Source of the DNA: Allohoeflea poritis
Lineage (GTDB): Bacteria > Pseudomonadota > Alphaproteobacteria > Rhizobiales > Rhizobiaceae
Assembly: GCF_027889715.1 (NCBI RefSeq)
Contig: NZ_JAPJZH010000004.1
Location: 310,001 to 374,000 of the forward strand
Direction of reading: 5' to 3'
Length of the DNA stretch: 64,000 bases
The translations under genes and the position numbers were made by a program. The first letter of the stretch is position 1; each line of letters opens with the position of its first letter. Below, in pieces: positions 1-7,574 of the stretch. The notes under the pieces are model-generated. The model searched no databases, was not told where the DNA came from, and was given only the letters and a program-made list of their open reading frames with translations.

Positions 1-1
1 T

Positions 2-613
2 GAACGCTTCACAAAGGCGATCGCCGGCCGCGTGCCGGACGATCGGCTGCACTGGATCGAAAGCAGCGGCGAATCGGATACGGCCGTCGCCGATTACGCC
101 CGCATGTACGATCTGACCATTGTCGGTCGCCGCGATATCCTGCAGGGCGCAAAGCGACTGGAGCTGCATCCGGACCGCATCGCCATGCGCAGTGGCCGGC
201 CGGTGCTTGTCGTTCCGCGCGACTACCGGCCCGAACAGATCCATGAGCACGCCGTGCTTGCCTGGGACGGCCACCGCACGGCCACCCGCGCCATGAACGA
301 CGCGATGCAGATCCTCGAGACCAAGCAGAAGGTGACGGTTCTGAGCATTGACGACGGCGAGCGCGGAGAAGCGCTCGACGGCATCGACGTGGCGACGGCG
401 CTTGCGCGCCACGATATCGATGTGGAGGTGGCCGAACCGCCGCTCGGCAAGAAAAGCGTCGGGCAGGCCATTCTCGATTTCTGCGACGAAGCGGGCGCCG
501 GGCTGCTGGTCATGGGCGCCTATGAGCACAGCATGTTCCGCGAAGAGCTCTTTGGCGGCGTCACGCGCTTCGTGCTGGAAAATGCCAAGCTGCCGATCCT
601 TATCTCCCATTAG
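2..613 (+). CDS. Universal stress protein, 5' end cut by window edge
   Basis: The reading frame is open from the first bases of the window, so the true start lies upstream and only the last 203 residues are seen. The visible part ends with a complete UspA-like module: a hydrophobic strand, then VMGAYEHS, then RFVLEN, and a short LPILISH tail typical of the nucleotide-binding fold of Usp proteins. An earlier segment (DLTIVGRRD and VLVVPRDYR) looks like the end of a first Usp domain, so this is probably a tandem-Usp protein of about 270-290 residues. Such proteins act in the cytoplasm in stress survival; the ligand is not known here. The sulfatase gene follows after 23 nt and may be cotranscribed. 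The family call is firm, the role is not. Confidence 0.85.
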   Translation, partial: ERFTKAIAGRVPDDRLHWIESSGESDTAVADYARMYDLTIVGRRDILQGAKRLELHPDRIAMRSGRPVLVVPRDYRPEQIHEHAVLAWDGHRTATRAMNDAMQILETKQKVTVLSIDDGERGEALDGIDVATALARHDIDVEVAEPPLGKKSVGQAILDFCDEAGAGLLVMGAYEHSMFREELFGGVTRFVLENAKLPILISH

Positions 614-636
614 AAAGAAACCCGGACGCGACACAG

Positions 637-2166
637 ATGACCAGACCGAACTTCCTCATCATATCGGCGGACCAGCAGCGCGGCGACTGCATCGGCGTGG
701 AAGGCCGCGGCGTCAAGACGCCCAATCTCGACCGGCTTTGCCGGGATGGTACGCGGTTCTCGGCCTGCATCACCTCATGCGTCGTGTGCCAGCCGGCGCG
801 GGCGTCGATCCTGACCGGCCAGCTCTGCCGGACGCATGGCGTGCACGACAACGGCATCGATCTCGATCCGGAGACCGGCGAGAAGGGCTTCGCTGGGGCG
901 CTGGCGGCAAGCGGCTACCAGACGGGCTTTTTCGGCAAGGCGCATTTTTCCACCTATCACGCCCGCCACAAGACCGGTTCGCCAGAGAGCGTGCTTTCGT
1001 CCGAGGATTTCGGCGACGACTGGTACGGCCCCTATATGGGCTTCGAGCATGTCGAGATGATGCTTGTCGGCCACAACTGGTTCGCCCCGGAAAAGCCGCC
1101 GCGCGGCCAGCATTTCGAACGCTTCTTCCATCGCGGCGGACGCGGCGACGAACTGCAGGCGCTTTATTGGAAGAACGGCGGCGATACCAGGGACGCGGCG
1201 CAGACCTGGCACTCGCAACTGCCGCTCGCCTATCACAATACGCCGTGGACGGCGGACCGGGCGATCGAGTGGCTGAAATTCGGGCGCGACAGGGACCGGC
1301 CGTTCTGCGCATGGGTCAGCTTTCCCGATCCGCACCATCCGTTCGACTGCCCGGAGCCCTGGTCGCGGCTGCACGATCCCGCCGAAATCGCTCTGCCCGA
1401 ACACCGCACCCGCGACTTCGGCAACCGTCCCTGGTGGCACGCGGCGGCGGTGGAAAACGAGCCGGAGGGCGATGCCGAGAACGTCAAGATGCGCAAGGCC
1501 TACAGCCGCATCCAGGAGCAGAGCGACGGGCAGCTGCGCGAGATCATTGCCAACACGTTCGGCCAGTTGTCCTTCATCGACGACAATGTCGGCCGGCTGA
1601 TGAATGCGCTCGCAGACGCCGGGCTCGATGACAATACCTTTGTCATCTACATCTCCGACCATGGCGACTGGCTCGGCGATCACGGCCTCGTTCTGAAAGG
1701 TCCGATGCACTATGAAGGGCTGCTGCGGGTGCCGATGATCGTGCGCGGGCCGGGCGTTATGGCGGACGCGGTTGTCGACGAGCCGGTCTCGACCCTTGAT
1801 ATCGCGCCGACGCTTTTCGATCTGTCCGGCGCGGAACCGCTGCTGGCGCAGCACGGGCAGAGCCTGCGACCGCTCATGGAGGGCGCGGACGCGCCGCGCG
1901 ATTTCGCGCTGAATGAGTGGGAGTTGCTGCCGGCGCGGGTCGGCGTCGGGCTATCCTTGCGCACGGTGCGCACGAAGACCCACAAGCTGACCATGGACCT
2001 GCGTTCCGGCGCCGGCGAAATGTACGACCTCGTCAACGATCCGAATGAGGTGACGAATATTTTCGACGACCCTGCCGCGCGGGATATGCGCGAGCAGCTC
2101 GTCGCCTATCTCGAAAGCCGTCCCGACGATATCGGTCCCGAGCGTGCGCCTGTCGGACCGGCTTGA
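637..2166 (+). CDS. Sulfatase of the alkaline phosphatase superfamily
   Basis: This 509-residue protein hydrolyses sulfate (or possibly phosphonate) esters. The N-terminus has the metal-binding strand (NFLIISADQQRGD, Asp12). The type I sulfatase signature C51-Q-P-A-R55 marks Cys51 as the residue converted to formylglycine. A second metal-site motif, SDHGDWLGDHGL, lies near residue 345. No signal peptide is visible, so the enzyme is probably cytoplasmic, which fits small imported esters rather than polymers. No formylglycine-generating enzyme gene is in the window. The universal stress gene precedes it by 23 nt. Choline sulfatase and phosphonate monoester hydrolase share this fold and length; the substrate cannot be read from the sequence. 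Confidence 0.9.
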   Translation: MTRPNFLIISADQQRGDCIGVEGRGVKTPNLDRLCRDGTRFSACITSCVVCQPARASILTGQLCRTHGVHDNGIDLDPETGEKGFAGALAASGYQTGFFGKAHFSTYHARHKTGSPESVLSSEDFGDDWYGPYMGFEHVEMMLVGHNWFAPEKPPRGQHFERFFHRGGRGDELQALYWKNGGDTRDAAQTWHSQLPLAYHNTPWTADRAIEWLKFGRDRDRPFCAWVSFPDPHHPFDCPEPWSRLHDPAEIALPEHRTRDFGNRPWWHAAAVENEPEGDAENVKMRKAYSRIQEQSDGQLREIIANTFGQLSFIDDNVGRLMNALADAGLDDNTFVIYISDHGDWLGDHGLVLKGPMHYEGLLRVPMIVRGPGVMADAVVDEPVSTLDIAPTLFDLSGAEPLLAQHGQSLRPLMEGADAPRDFALNEWELLPARVGVGLSLRTVRTKTHKLTMDLRSGAGEMYDLVNDPNEVTNIFDDPAARDMREQLVAYLESRPDDIGPERAPVGPA

Positions 2167-2168
2167 AC

Positions 2169-2324
2169 CTATCCGCCGCCCATGATGTTCGGCCACAGGC
2201 CGAGAACGCCGAACAGGATCAGGTAAAAGGCGACCACATAGTTCAAAAGGCGCGGCATGATGAGAATAAGGATGCCGGCGATCAGGGCGATCAGCGGCTG
2301 AATGGTGACGACGTTGATTTCCAT
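2169..2324 (-). CDS. DUF3096-like small membrane protein
   Basis: A 51-residue protein with two hydrophobic stretches: PLIALIAGILILIMP, then a short LLNYVV turn into AFYLILFGVLGL. This is the pattern of small DUF3096 inner-membrane proteins. The frame stays open upstream, but the start at 2324 is chosen because a good ribosome site (GGAGGA) lies 6 nt before it and the extra N-terminal residues look non-coding. It converges with the sulfatase gene, leaving only 2 nt between the stops. Function unknown. Confidence 0.75.
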   Translation of the reverse strand: MEINVVTIQPLIALIAGILILIMPRLLNYVVAFYLILFGVLGLWPNIMGGG

Positions 2325-2607
2325 CCAAGTTCCTCCAGGGTTCGATGTACCGGTATGGATGCCCCGAATGTGGAGCCTGGCGCCCCCTATGCGCGTAGAA
2401 CGTGCGCGCGATGGTAACTGAGTCGGGGATTCTTGGGAACAGTGCGGGAGCCGGGTCTTCCTTGAGGGTTTTCCACCCAATTATTTGGCCGGTTCGGATC
2501 GGTTCGCGTTCAGATTGCTTGATGTGCGCGGCCCTGACGCTGCATGGTGCAAGGGTGGGCGGGCCTTCAAGGCCATGAGAAATTTCGCATCGGGATGGTG
2601 GGTATCG

Positions 2608-3060
2608 ATGATCAGCTTTTGCAGAATTGCCTTGTTTTGTTTCGCTTCAGTGTTTTTGACGACGGTGAGTGCAACACAAACCGTTCTGGCGTCCGGGCTC
2701 ATGGAGGCCTGCAAGGCCGACATTGCCTCCAATTGCAAGGGTGTAAGCGAGGGACGCGGCAGGATTTCAGCCTGCCTTTATGCCCACAGCAACAAGATAT
2801 CCAAAATGTGCGAACCCGAGCTGACGAAAGTGACGACCAGCCGGATGTTCGAGCGCATGATACCGCATGAGGTCCGCAGCAAGAACGACACGGCCTATGA
2901 GGAAACTCTCAGAAAGACCTGTGCCGCCGACATCAAGGCCCATTGCGCCGATGTGAAGCCGGGTGAGGACCGGATCCTGGCGTGCCTCTACGGATGGACC
3001 AACCGTCTGAGCGGTCCCTGCCGGACCGAGGCCAAGACGGTTCTCGATCATCTGCAGTAG
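2608..3060 (+). CDS. Secreted protein with two cysteine-rich repeats
   Basis: A 150-residue protein with an N-terminal signal peptide (MISFCRIALFCFASVF, then a small-residue cleavage region ending near SATQTVLA). The mature part has two copies of a Cys motif: CKADIASNC with GRISACLYAH, and CAADIKAHC with DRILACLYGW. This spacing resembles the Golgi-type cysteine-rich repeat (PF00839) found in many alphaproteobacterial periplasmic proteins of unknown role. The start at 2608 gives a proper signal peptide; 2575 is a possible alternative and the longer frame from 2485 has no support. It stands alone between a tiny membrane-protein gene and the AT-rich island. Disulfide bonding in the periplasm is an inference. 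Confidence 0.75.
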   Translation: MISFCRIALFCFASVFLTTVSATQTVLASGLMEACKADIASNCKGVSEGRGRISACLYAHSNKISKMCEPELTKVTTSRMFERMIPHEVRSKNDTAYEETLRKTCAADIKAHCADVKPGEDRILACLYGWTNRLSGPCRTEAKTVLDHLQ

Positions 3061-3232
3061 AAGAGTGTGGTGAGTCGATCAGAAACGCAGGTGTTCACAA
3101 AACACAGTCATGTGAGCTGAGTTAGTAGGTGCGAATGAGTACTTCTGAATGAGAATACCCATTGACATCGCAAATTGAGAGCACTAGAACAAAAAGAGAA
3201 CATTTGAAAATAGCTGGAAGAAATACAAAGAG

Positions 3233-3679
3233 CTAAGCAGTCGCTGTCAGCGTTGCTAGACGAGCTGCGTTGATTTCATTTTCGCATACGCTCAGGTCAA
3301 TGACGAATGCAAAACTCAACTGCCCATTCTGTGTCAGTGATTCCAGCGTGCCGTATTCGTGTAGGAAAATTTCTCGCCCATCGGTCACCAAATATTTCAT
3401 TTGGTCCTTTGCTTGTGGGCCGAGTTTTGCCCGCATTGTTCGGAGCCCCTTGGCGAGCCGCCGTACTTCAACTCCAGATTGCAGAAGCCGTGCAATTACC
3501 TTTAGAGTGAGTAGGTCGCCAAAATTAAACTGCCGCGCCCTGCCTCGCCCTCGAGTTTTTGAAGCGGAAGGGCGAACAAATTTCTCCCGACACAGGTAGT
3601 CGAGCATTGTCAGGGTTACACCGGACAATTTCGCTGCTTCAGATGCTGTGAATGTCAAAATTGGCATAAATTTATTCAT
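3233..3679 (-). CDS. MerR-like DNA-binding regulator of the HD island
   Basis: A 148-residue protein whose N-terminal 70 residues form a winged-helix region of the MerR type: ASEAAKLSGVTLTMLDYLCREKFVRPS followed by a basic KTRGRGRARQF wing and FGDLLTLKVIARLLQSGV. The C-terminal half has no recognised effector domain. It is transcribed away from the small unknown gene and the HD/nuclease gene, with 158 bp between the start codons. Inverted CATAG/CTATG repeats lie just upstream of its start and could be its operator. Base composition is clearly lower in GC than the core genes on either side. Control of the neighbouring genes is inferred from this divergent layout. Confidence 0.7.
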   Translation of the reverse strand: MNKFMPILTFTASEAAKLSGVTLTMLDYLCREKFVRPSASKTRGRGRARQFNFGDLLTLKVIARLLQSGVEVRRLAKGLRTMRAKLGPQAKDQMKYLVTDGREIFLHEYGTLESLTQNGQLSFAFVIDLSVCENEINAARLATLTATA

Positions 3680-3707
3680 AGATCATAGCTGAACTATGAA
3701 TTATGAT
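3674..3707. promoter_or_regulatory. Inverted repeats between the island regulator and its divergent genes
   Basis: CATAG at 3684-3688 and CTATG at 3694-3698 form a perfect inverted repeat with 5 nt between the arms. A further CATAG at 3677-3681 and an ATG at 3703-3705 extend the symmetry. The block overlaps the start codon of the MerR-like gene and could let that protein repress itself. This is seen by eye; no known operator consensus is matched. Confidence 0.4.
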
Positions 3708-3837
3708 ACACCAATGAAACGAATTTGACGAGAGATTCGTTTGAGCAAGCAGGGCTCGTTCGGCTATGGTGAATACCGAAGCGGTGTGAAGCAGTGCCTA
3801 CGACCCAGCGTAGGCTTTTAGACACCGGGAGATTGGC

Positions 3838-4254
3838 ATGGCAAATAGATATGAAAAAGCAGAGTTGCTTGCGGCGCTCTGGCGGTTGGGGGTTGATGGT
3901 GACGAGAGAATTCCGACATCGCATGGAGTGCTTGATCGCGCATTGAAAGCATCACTGGCAGATCTGCCGGAAGCGCTCAAAAGCGATCTTACTTTTCGGG
4001 TAACAGGTGTGGGCCTCCGATGTTTTGAATTGCCATCCATTCTATTGGCAGCACAAGAGGCTGAGTTTACTACGGAGCCAAATCCCACTTACTTGAGCTC
4101 AGTGGTGAACTTGGATGAAGATCGTGCTCGACAGATCGTTGTCGGCCACGGATTGAGTACAAAGGAAGCACAGCGAATAGGCGCTCTGTTGAGGCATAAT
4201 GCCGCAACTGCACGTAAAAGTAGCGAAGACATTTCAGATGTTTCTGCTGCATAA
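3838..4254 (+). CDS. Small unknown protein upstream of the HD/nuclease gene
   Basis: A 138-residue soluble protein with no signal peptide or membrane segment. I do not recognise a family. It looks mostly helical; the C-terminal part (LDEDRARQIVVGHGLSTKEAQRIG) could be a small helical domain. The start has a good ribosome site (GGGAG, 7 nt upstream). The HD-domain gene begins 6 nt after its stop codon, so the two are almost certainly cotranscribed and may be translationally coupled, which suggests a partner, inhibitor or sensor role. Codon use is AT-richer than the surrounding core genes. Confidence 0.7.
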   Translation: MANRYEKAELLAALWRLGVDGDERIPTSHGVLDRALKASLADLPEALKSDLTFRVTGVGLRCFELPSILLAAQEAEFTTEPNPTYLSSVVNLDEDRARQIVVGHGLSTKEAQRIGALLRHNAATARKSSEDISDVSAA

Positions 4255-4260
4255 TAGCAA

Positions 4261-6756
4261 ATGAGCGGAAGCTGCCTGCGCAAGCGTCTTTTGAAAGAAG
4301 CTCCACACCTGGCTTCCGAAGCTAACTCATTGATGTCCGGTTGGCTGGCTGAACTTCATCGGCAACTTGAGACTGGCGACATACCAGAGTTTAGGCCAAA
4401 GCAGGTTAATGACCCTATCTGGGGAACCATTGAGTTACTGCCTTGGGAGGTAGCGCTACTCGATACACCATTGCTCCAACGAATGAGGGGCGTTCGTCAA
4501 CTGGGACTTGCACACTTGGTGTTCCCTGGCGCAAGCCACGGACGCTTGGAGCATATAATCGGAGTGGTTGGTTCGATTGAAGAAGCGATGCGAGCACTCA
4601 GCCGCCAGATCGAGAGATGGAATCGCGACCAACCAGCCACACAACATATTGCTACGATCAGTAGCAGGGATCGTTATGCACTGCGTTTGGCAGCGTTGTT
4701 ACATGACATCGGACATGGGCCATTTAGCCATGCATTGGAACCGGTACTCTTGGCTGAAGACCCTTTAGGCGGCTCTTCCACGCAATCTGAAGCAGTTGGC
4801 TGGCGAGAAGATATAGAACGTGCGCGCGAAACATTGTCTGATGAGTACACCTTAAATTACCCACCCTCAGTCTCTGAGATTATTGCAGTGTTTTTCGTAA
4901 TGTCGGATGCTCTGCACAAAGTGTTCGCGAGCGACAAAATCCTTCGGGACCATAATTATTCTGCAACTGAGCTACAAGACGTCATCGTTGCGGCCATTAT
5001 TGGAGCATTGGCAGGTCCAGGCGCTACACATCTATCAGCTTTGGTAAGCAGCCAAATTGATGCGGATAAACTGGATTATTTATCGCGTGATGCACATCAC
5101 GCTGGTCTGGAAATTGGATTTGACACCGATCGACTACTTGCGAAACTTGAGATACTACGAGTCCGGCAAGACAACCTTGATGAAAATCTTGAGGATCTGC
5201 GGCAGCGAGCTGCTGAAAGCACCGATCAACTTTTCCTACAACTTGGTATTTCCGCATCCGGCTTCGGCTCATTCGAACAAATGCTGATTGGGCGAACATT
5301 CCTTTATGATCGCCTCTATCACCATCATAAAGTGCGTGCTGCCGAAGCCATGGCTCAGAGGCTCATACTGGTTGCAGAGAAAGAGCGCGCAAGGCGTTTC
5401 TCTTTGAGCGAGATTTTTCTTAGTGTTGATGATGACACCATATTGAGAATTTTGGCGGGGGAAGTCACTCACAATCAGCTTTCTGTGTCTTCAGCTTCGG
5501 CATCTACTTTGGCTCAAGACGTCCTCAACCGACGCTTGCTTCACAGGGCGTTCGCATTCAGAGGCCGGTTCATTGCTTCACCGCCGGGGTTAAGTGTTGA
5601 TAGCGCTGATCAAAATCGCAGAGCTCTCTGGTCGCGTATCATTAAGGATCTCGACGGCCTGTCTTCTCGGTTCAAAATCGGCGAAGAAATATACGAAACC
5701 GCGCTCAGGTGCTGTGATGCGATAGAGGAAGCTGGAAATGACAAAGAAAAAATGCAGCGTTTCAGAGGCCGCCTAAAGGAAATCGGACCAGAGCAGATTA
5801 TTGTGGATTTGCCCGGCAAGAAAGCGGAAGCTATTCGTGTTTTAGCACGATACCCGACGGGCACTATTCGCGTTCCAGAGTTTTCATTCAATCCAGTTAA
5901 GTGGTCTGACGCATATGACCTTCAAAAAAGAACCGGCTATGTTTTTTGTCCGCGTGATGTGGCTGCAATAGTCGGATTAGCATCTAAGATAGTTTTTCTC
6001 GGTCGCTATGGCGTTACTATGACGGAGGAAGCCGACGGATATATCAAGGCTTCTCAGGCACCAGATAACTGGATCGATCCGCTAAAACGGTCCGGGTTGG
6101 TCGATGAAACAATGGCGGACTACATCACAAATCGAAGATACTCGCTGTTGCAGTTGCGGCCGAGAGATCTGAAGTTGCCGGAACCGTGGCTTATAGAAGA
6201 TCCGGATCTGGCAGTTACGCTGTCTAATGAAATCCAAAAATTATTACAGGGCGGCCTGACAGCGGAGCATCTGACAGCTTTTGGAAAGGTTCTTGAAGTA
6301 CTCTTTGCATTCGTCGATGATTGGTATGCAGGACCGCAAATTTCGAGCGAACTAGAGGATGAAAACGCACTACAAGCCAAGCTACGAAGTGCTTTTCGGA
6401 TAAGCTCTCTAATTGTTGAAGAAGGTTCAGTTCTCGGTGGTGGAAAGCTTGACTTAGCTGTTGAAAACTCGATCCTTGTTGAAAACAAGTTCAAGCACAC
6501 AGCAGGTATTCCTGAAAAAGCATTTCCGGCTGCAGGAATGCAGGGTCGAAGATATGCGATCGCTTTAGGTTCGCAAGTGGTAATTGTTGTTGGCGCCCAG
6601 CGAGTTGAAGCCGGGGCATTGCCAAATAAATCTTCTTGCGTCTCTGTACGTCCGATTTTCAGTGGTGATCGCAATAGGGTAGAGATTAGATTTCTTCTGC
6701 CATTTGGTGCACCAATTCCATCACGAGAAAAGAAAGAAAACCCAACCAAGCCGTAA
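4261..6756 (+). CDS. SAMHD1-like HD phosphohydrolase with C-terminal PD-(D/E)xK-like domain
   Basis: An 831-residue protein. Residues about 50-300 match the HD core of SAMHD1/dNTP triphosphohydrolases: DTPLLQRMRGVRQLG (68-82), VFPGASHGRLEH (87-98), LLHDIGHGPFSH (146-157) and IDADKLDYLSRDAHH (266-280). The metal ligands are predicted as His98, His148, Asp149 and Asp269. The middle (about 320-690) is unassigned. Residues 716-745 read as a restriction-type nuclease core: Glu720/721, then GGGKLDLAV with Asp731, then VENK with Glu741 and Lys743, a D-x9-ExK pattern, followed by a helix and the strand VVIVVGA. The family hydrolyses dNTPs to nucleosides and triphosphate. A second nuclease activity and a phage-defence role are inferences from the fusion and context. 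The start at 4261 lacks a clear ribosome site and may depend on coupling to the gene 6 nt upstream. Confidence 0.8.
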   Translation: MSGSCLRKRLLKEAPHLASEANSLMSGWLAELHRQLETGDIPEFRPKQVNDPIWGTIELLPWEVALLDTPLLQRMRGVRQLGLAHLVFPGASHGRLEHIIGVVGSIEEAMRALSRQIERWNRDQPATQHIATISSRDRYALRLAALLHDIGHGPFSHALEPVLLAEDPLGGSSTQSEAVGWREDIERARETLSDEYTLNYPPSVSEIIAVFFVMSDALHKVFASDKILRDHNYSATELQDVIVAAIIGALAGPGATHLSALVSSQIDADKLDYLSRDAHHAGLEIGFDTDRLLAKLEILRVRQDNLDENLEDLRQRAAESTDQLFLQLGISASGFGSFEQMLIGRTFLYDRLYHHHKVRAAEAMAQRLILVAEKERARRFSLSEIFLSVDDDTILRILAGEVTHNQLSVSSASASTLAQDVLNRRLLHRAFAFRGRFIASPPGLSVDSADQNRRALWSRIIKDLDGLSSRFKIGEEIYETALRCCDAIEEAGNDKEKMQRFRGRLKEIGPEQIIVDLPGKKAEAIRVLARYPTGTIRVPEFSFNPVKWSDAYDLQKRTGYVFCPRDVAAIVGLASKIVFLGRYGVTMTEEADGYIKASQAPDNWIDPLKRSGLVDETMADYITNRRYSLLQLRPRDLKLPEPWLIEDPDLAVTLSNEIQKLLQGGLTAEHLTAFGKVLEVLFAFVDDWYAGPQISSELEDENALQAKLRSAFRISSLIVEEGSVLGGGKLDLAVENSILVENKFKHTAGIPEKAFPAAGMQGRRYAIALGSQVVIVVGAQRVEAGALPNKSSCVSVRPIFSGDRNRVEIRFLLPFGAPIPSREKKENPTKP

Positions 6757-7053
6757 ATTATTTGACAAAAGATCAGATAATTTTGGCAAATTCTGGACGG
6801 GTTAGTGGAGTGATTCTTAGATGTTACGTACTCGCAGCTGAGTAGCGCATCCCGGATGCAATAAGACTTCGGTCGTGTGCTATTGCCGACTTTTTGAGAA
6901 AATCTGGGGAGCAGGATTACATTCGAACTACGATCTCAACTTGCTAAGATCGCGCTGTACTTTAGTGATGCGTTTGTCGCTCCGGCGCCCGCCACGATCC
7001 GTCCTCGGCTTACTCCCAGATCACCAATTCAGGTCATGAGAACCTGCTGGCGG
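6757..7053. other. Intergenic right flank of the HD island
   Basis: About 300 bp without a credible protein gene. It holds the tRNA-like remnant described separately (6905-6972) and marks the change from AT-richer island sequence back to high-GC core sequence at about 6.97 kb. No integrase fragment or clear direct repeat with the left flank (3061-3232) was seen by eye. Confidence 0.5.
6905..6972 (-). pseudogene. Degenerate tRNA-like sequence
   Basis: Read on the minus strand, this stretch lines up with the intact tRNA-Gly gene at 16961-17035. It shares GTAxAGC at the end of the D arm, an anticodon-arm-like CTTxxCAAG (AGC in place of GCC), TTGxGxTCGT, GTTCGAAT as T loop, and GCTCC near the 3' end followed by CA. 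One or two bases are missing from the arms, the T stem does not pair and the 5' acceptor strand is not recognisable. It cannot be a working tRNA. It is best read as a decayed tRNA, possibly left by a past insertion at a tRNA gene. Confidence 0.4.
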
Positions 7054-7521
7054 TCAATGCGATTGCTCGTTCCTGCCATCGCGGATTGCCTTGAAGGCAT
7101 TGAGCAGATCGGCGCGGTTGTCGGCCACGAGGCTTTCCAGCGCCGCCACGCGTTCAGGCGTGAAATGGCCTTCCTTGTCCAGAATGTTGATCGTCCCCTG
7201 AACCAGCTCGTCATCTGAGACCGGGATATTCACGGCGGCTTCGCATCCCAGCGCATTGATCAGCGCATGGTCGGAGAAATAGGATGAAAATTCCGCCGTT
7301 TCATTGGCGACGAAGGTCTCGCCGCGCTCAAGAACGTGCCGCGTCCAGTCGTTCTCGCCCATGGGCTTGGTGCCGGTGACGGGGTAATCGTCCGGATGCG
7401 AGGAATAGGCCCGCCAGGCAAGCCCCGCAGTACGGTCGAGCAGTGTGACGGTGAAAAGCTGCGCGCCGCAGGCCGCCTTGGCTGCGGCGTGCAGAGCCGT
7501 GAAAGTATCCATGGGAATCAT
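7054..7521 (-). CDS. GAF-domain protein
   Basis: A 155-residue cytoplasmic protein made almost entirely of one GAF domain: an N-terminal helix (FTALHAAAKAA), a sheet strand QLFTVTLLD, the WTRHVLERGETFVANE segment, and GCEAAVNIPVSDDELVQGTINILD, the most typical GAF stretch. There is no output domain, so it may bind a small ligand or modulate another protein. It lies 53 bp downstream of the peptide-binding-protein gene on the same strand, separated from it by a GC-rich hairpin. Ligand and role unknown; the start could also be the ATG three codons later. Confidence 0.75.
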   Translation of the reverse strand: MIPMDTFTALHAAAKAACGAQLFTVTLLDRTAGLAWRAYSSHPDDYPVTGTKPMGENDWTRHVLERGETFVANETAEFSSYFSDHALINALGCEAAVNIPVSDDELVQGTINILDKEGHFTPERVAALESLVADNRADLLNAFKAIRDGRNEQSH

Positions 7522-7541
7522 GTCTCGCGCGATTGTGGCGA

Positions 7542-7566
7542 GCCCGGGCGCGCATGGCGCCCGGGC
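7542..7566. terminator. GC-rich hairpin between binding-protein gene and GAF gene
   Basis: GCCCGGGCG at 7542-7550 and CGCCCGGGC at 7558-7566 form a perfect 9-bp stem with a 7-nt loop. It sits 9 bp after the stop of the binding-protein gene. No T run follows, so it may be an attenuating or mRNA-stabilising hairpin rather than a full terminator, leaving the binding protein more abundant than the downstream GAF protein. Confidence 0.5.
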
Positions 7567-7574
7567 ATCAGTTC

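Noticed and set aside
775-1854. Long minus-strand frame opposite the sulfatase
   Set aside because: Arg/Ala/His-rich shadow of a high-GC gene; the plus strand holds an intact sulfatase with catalytic motifs.
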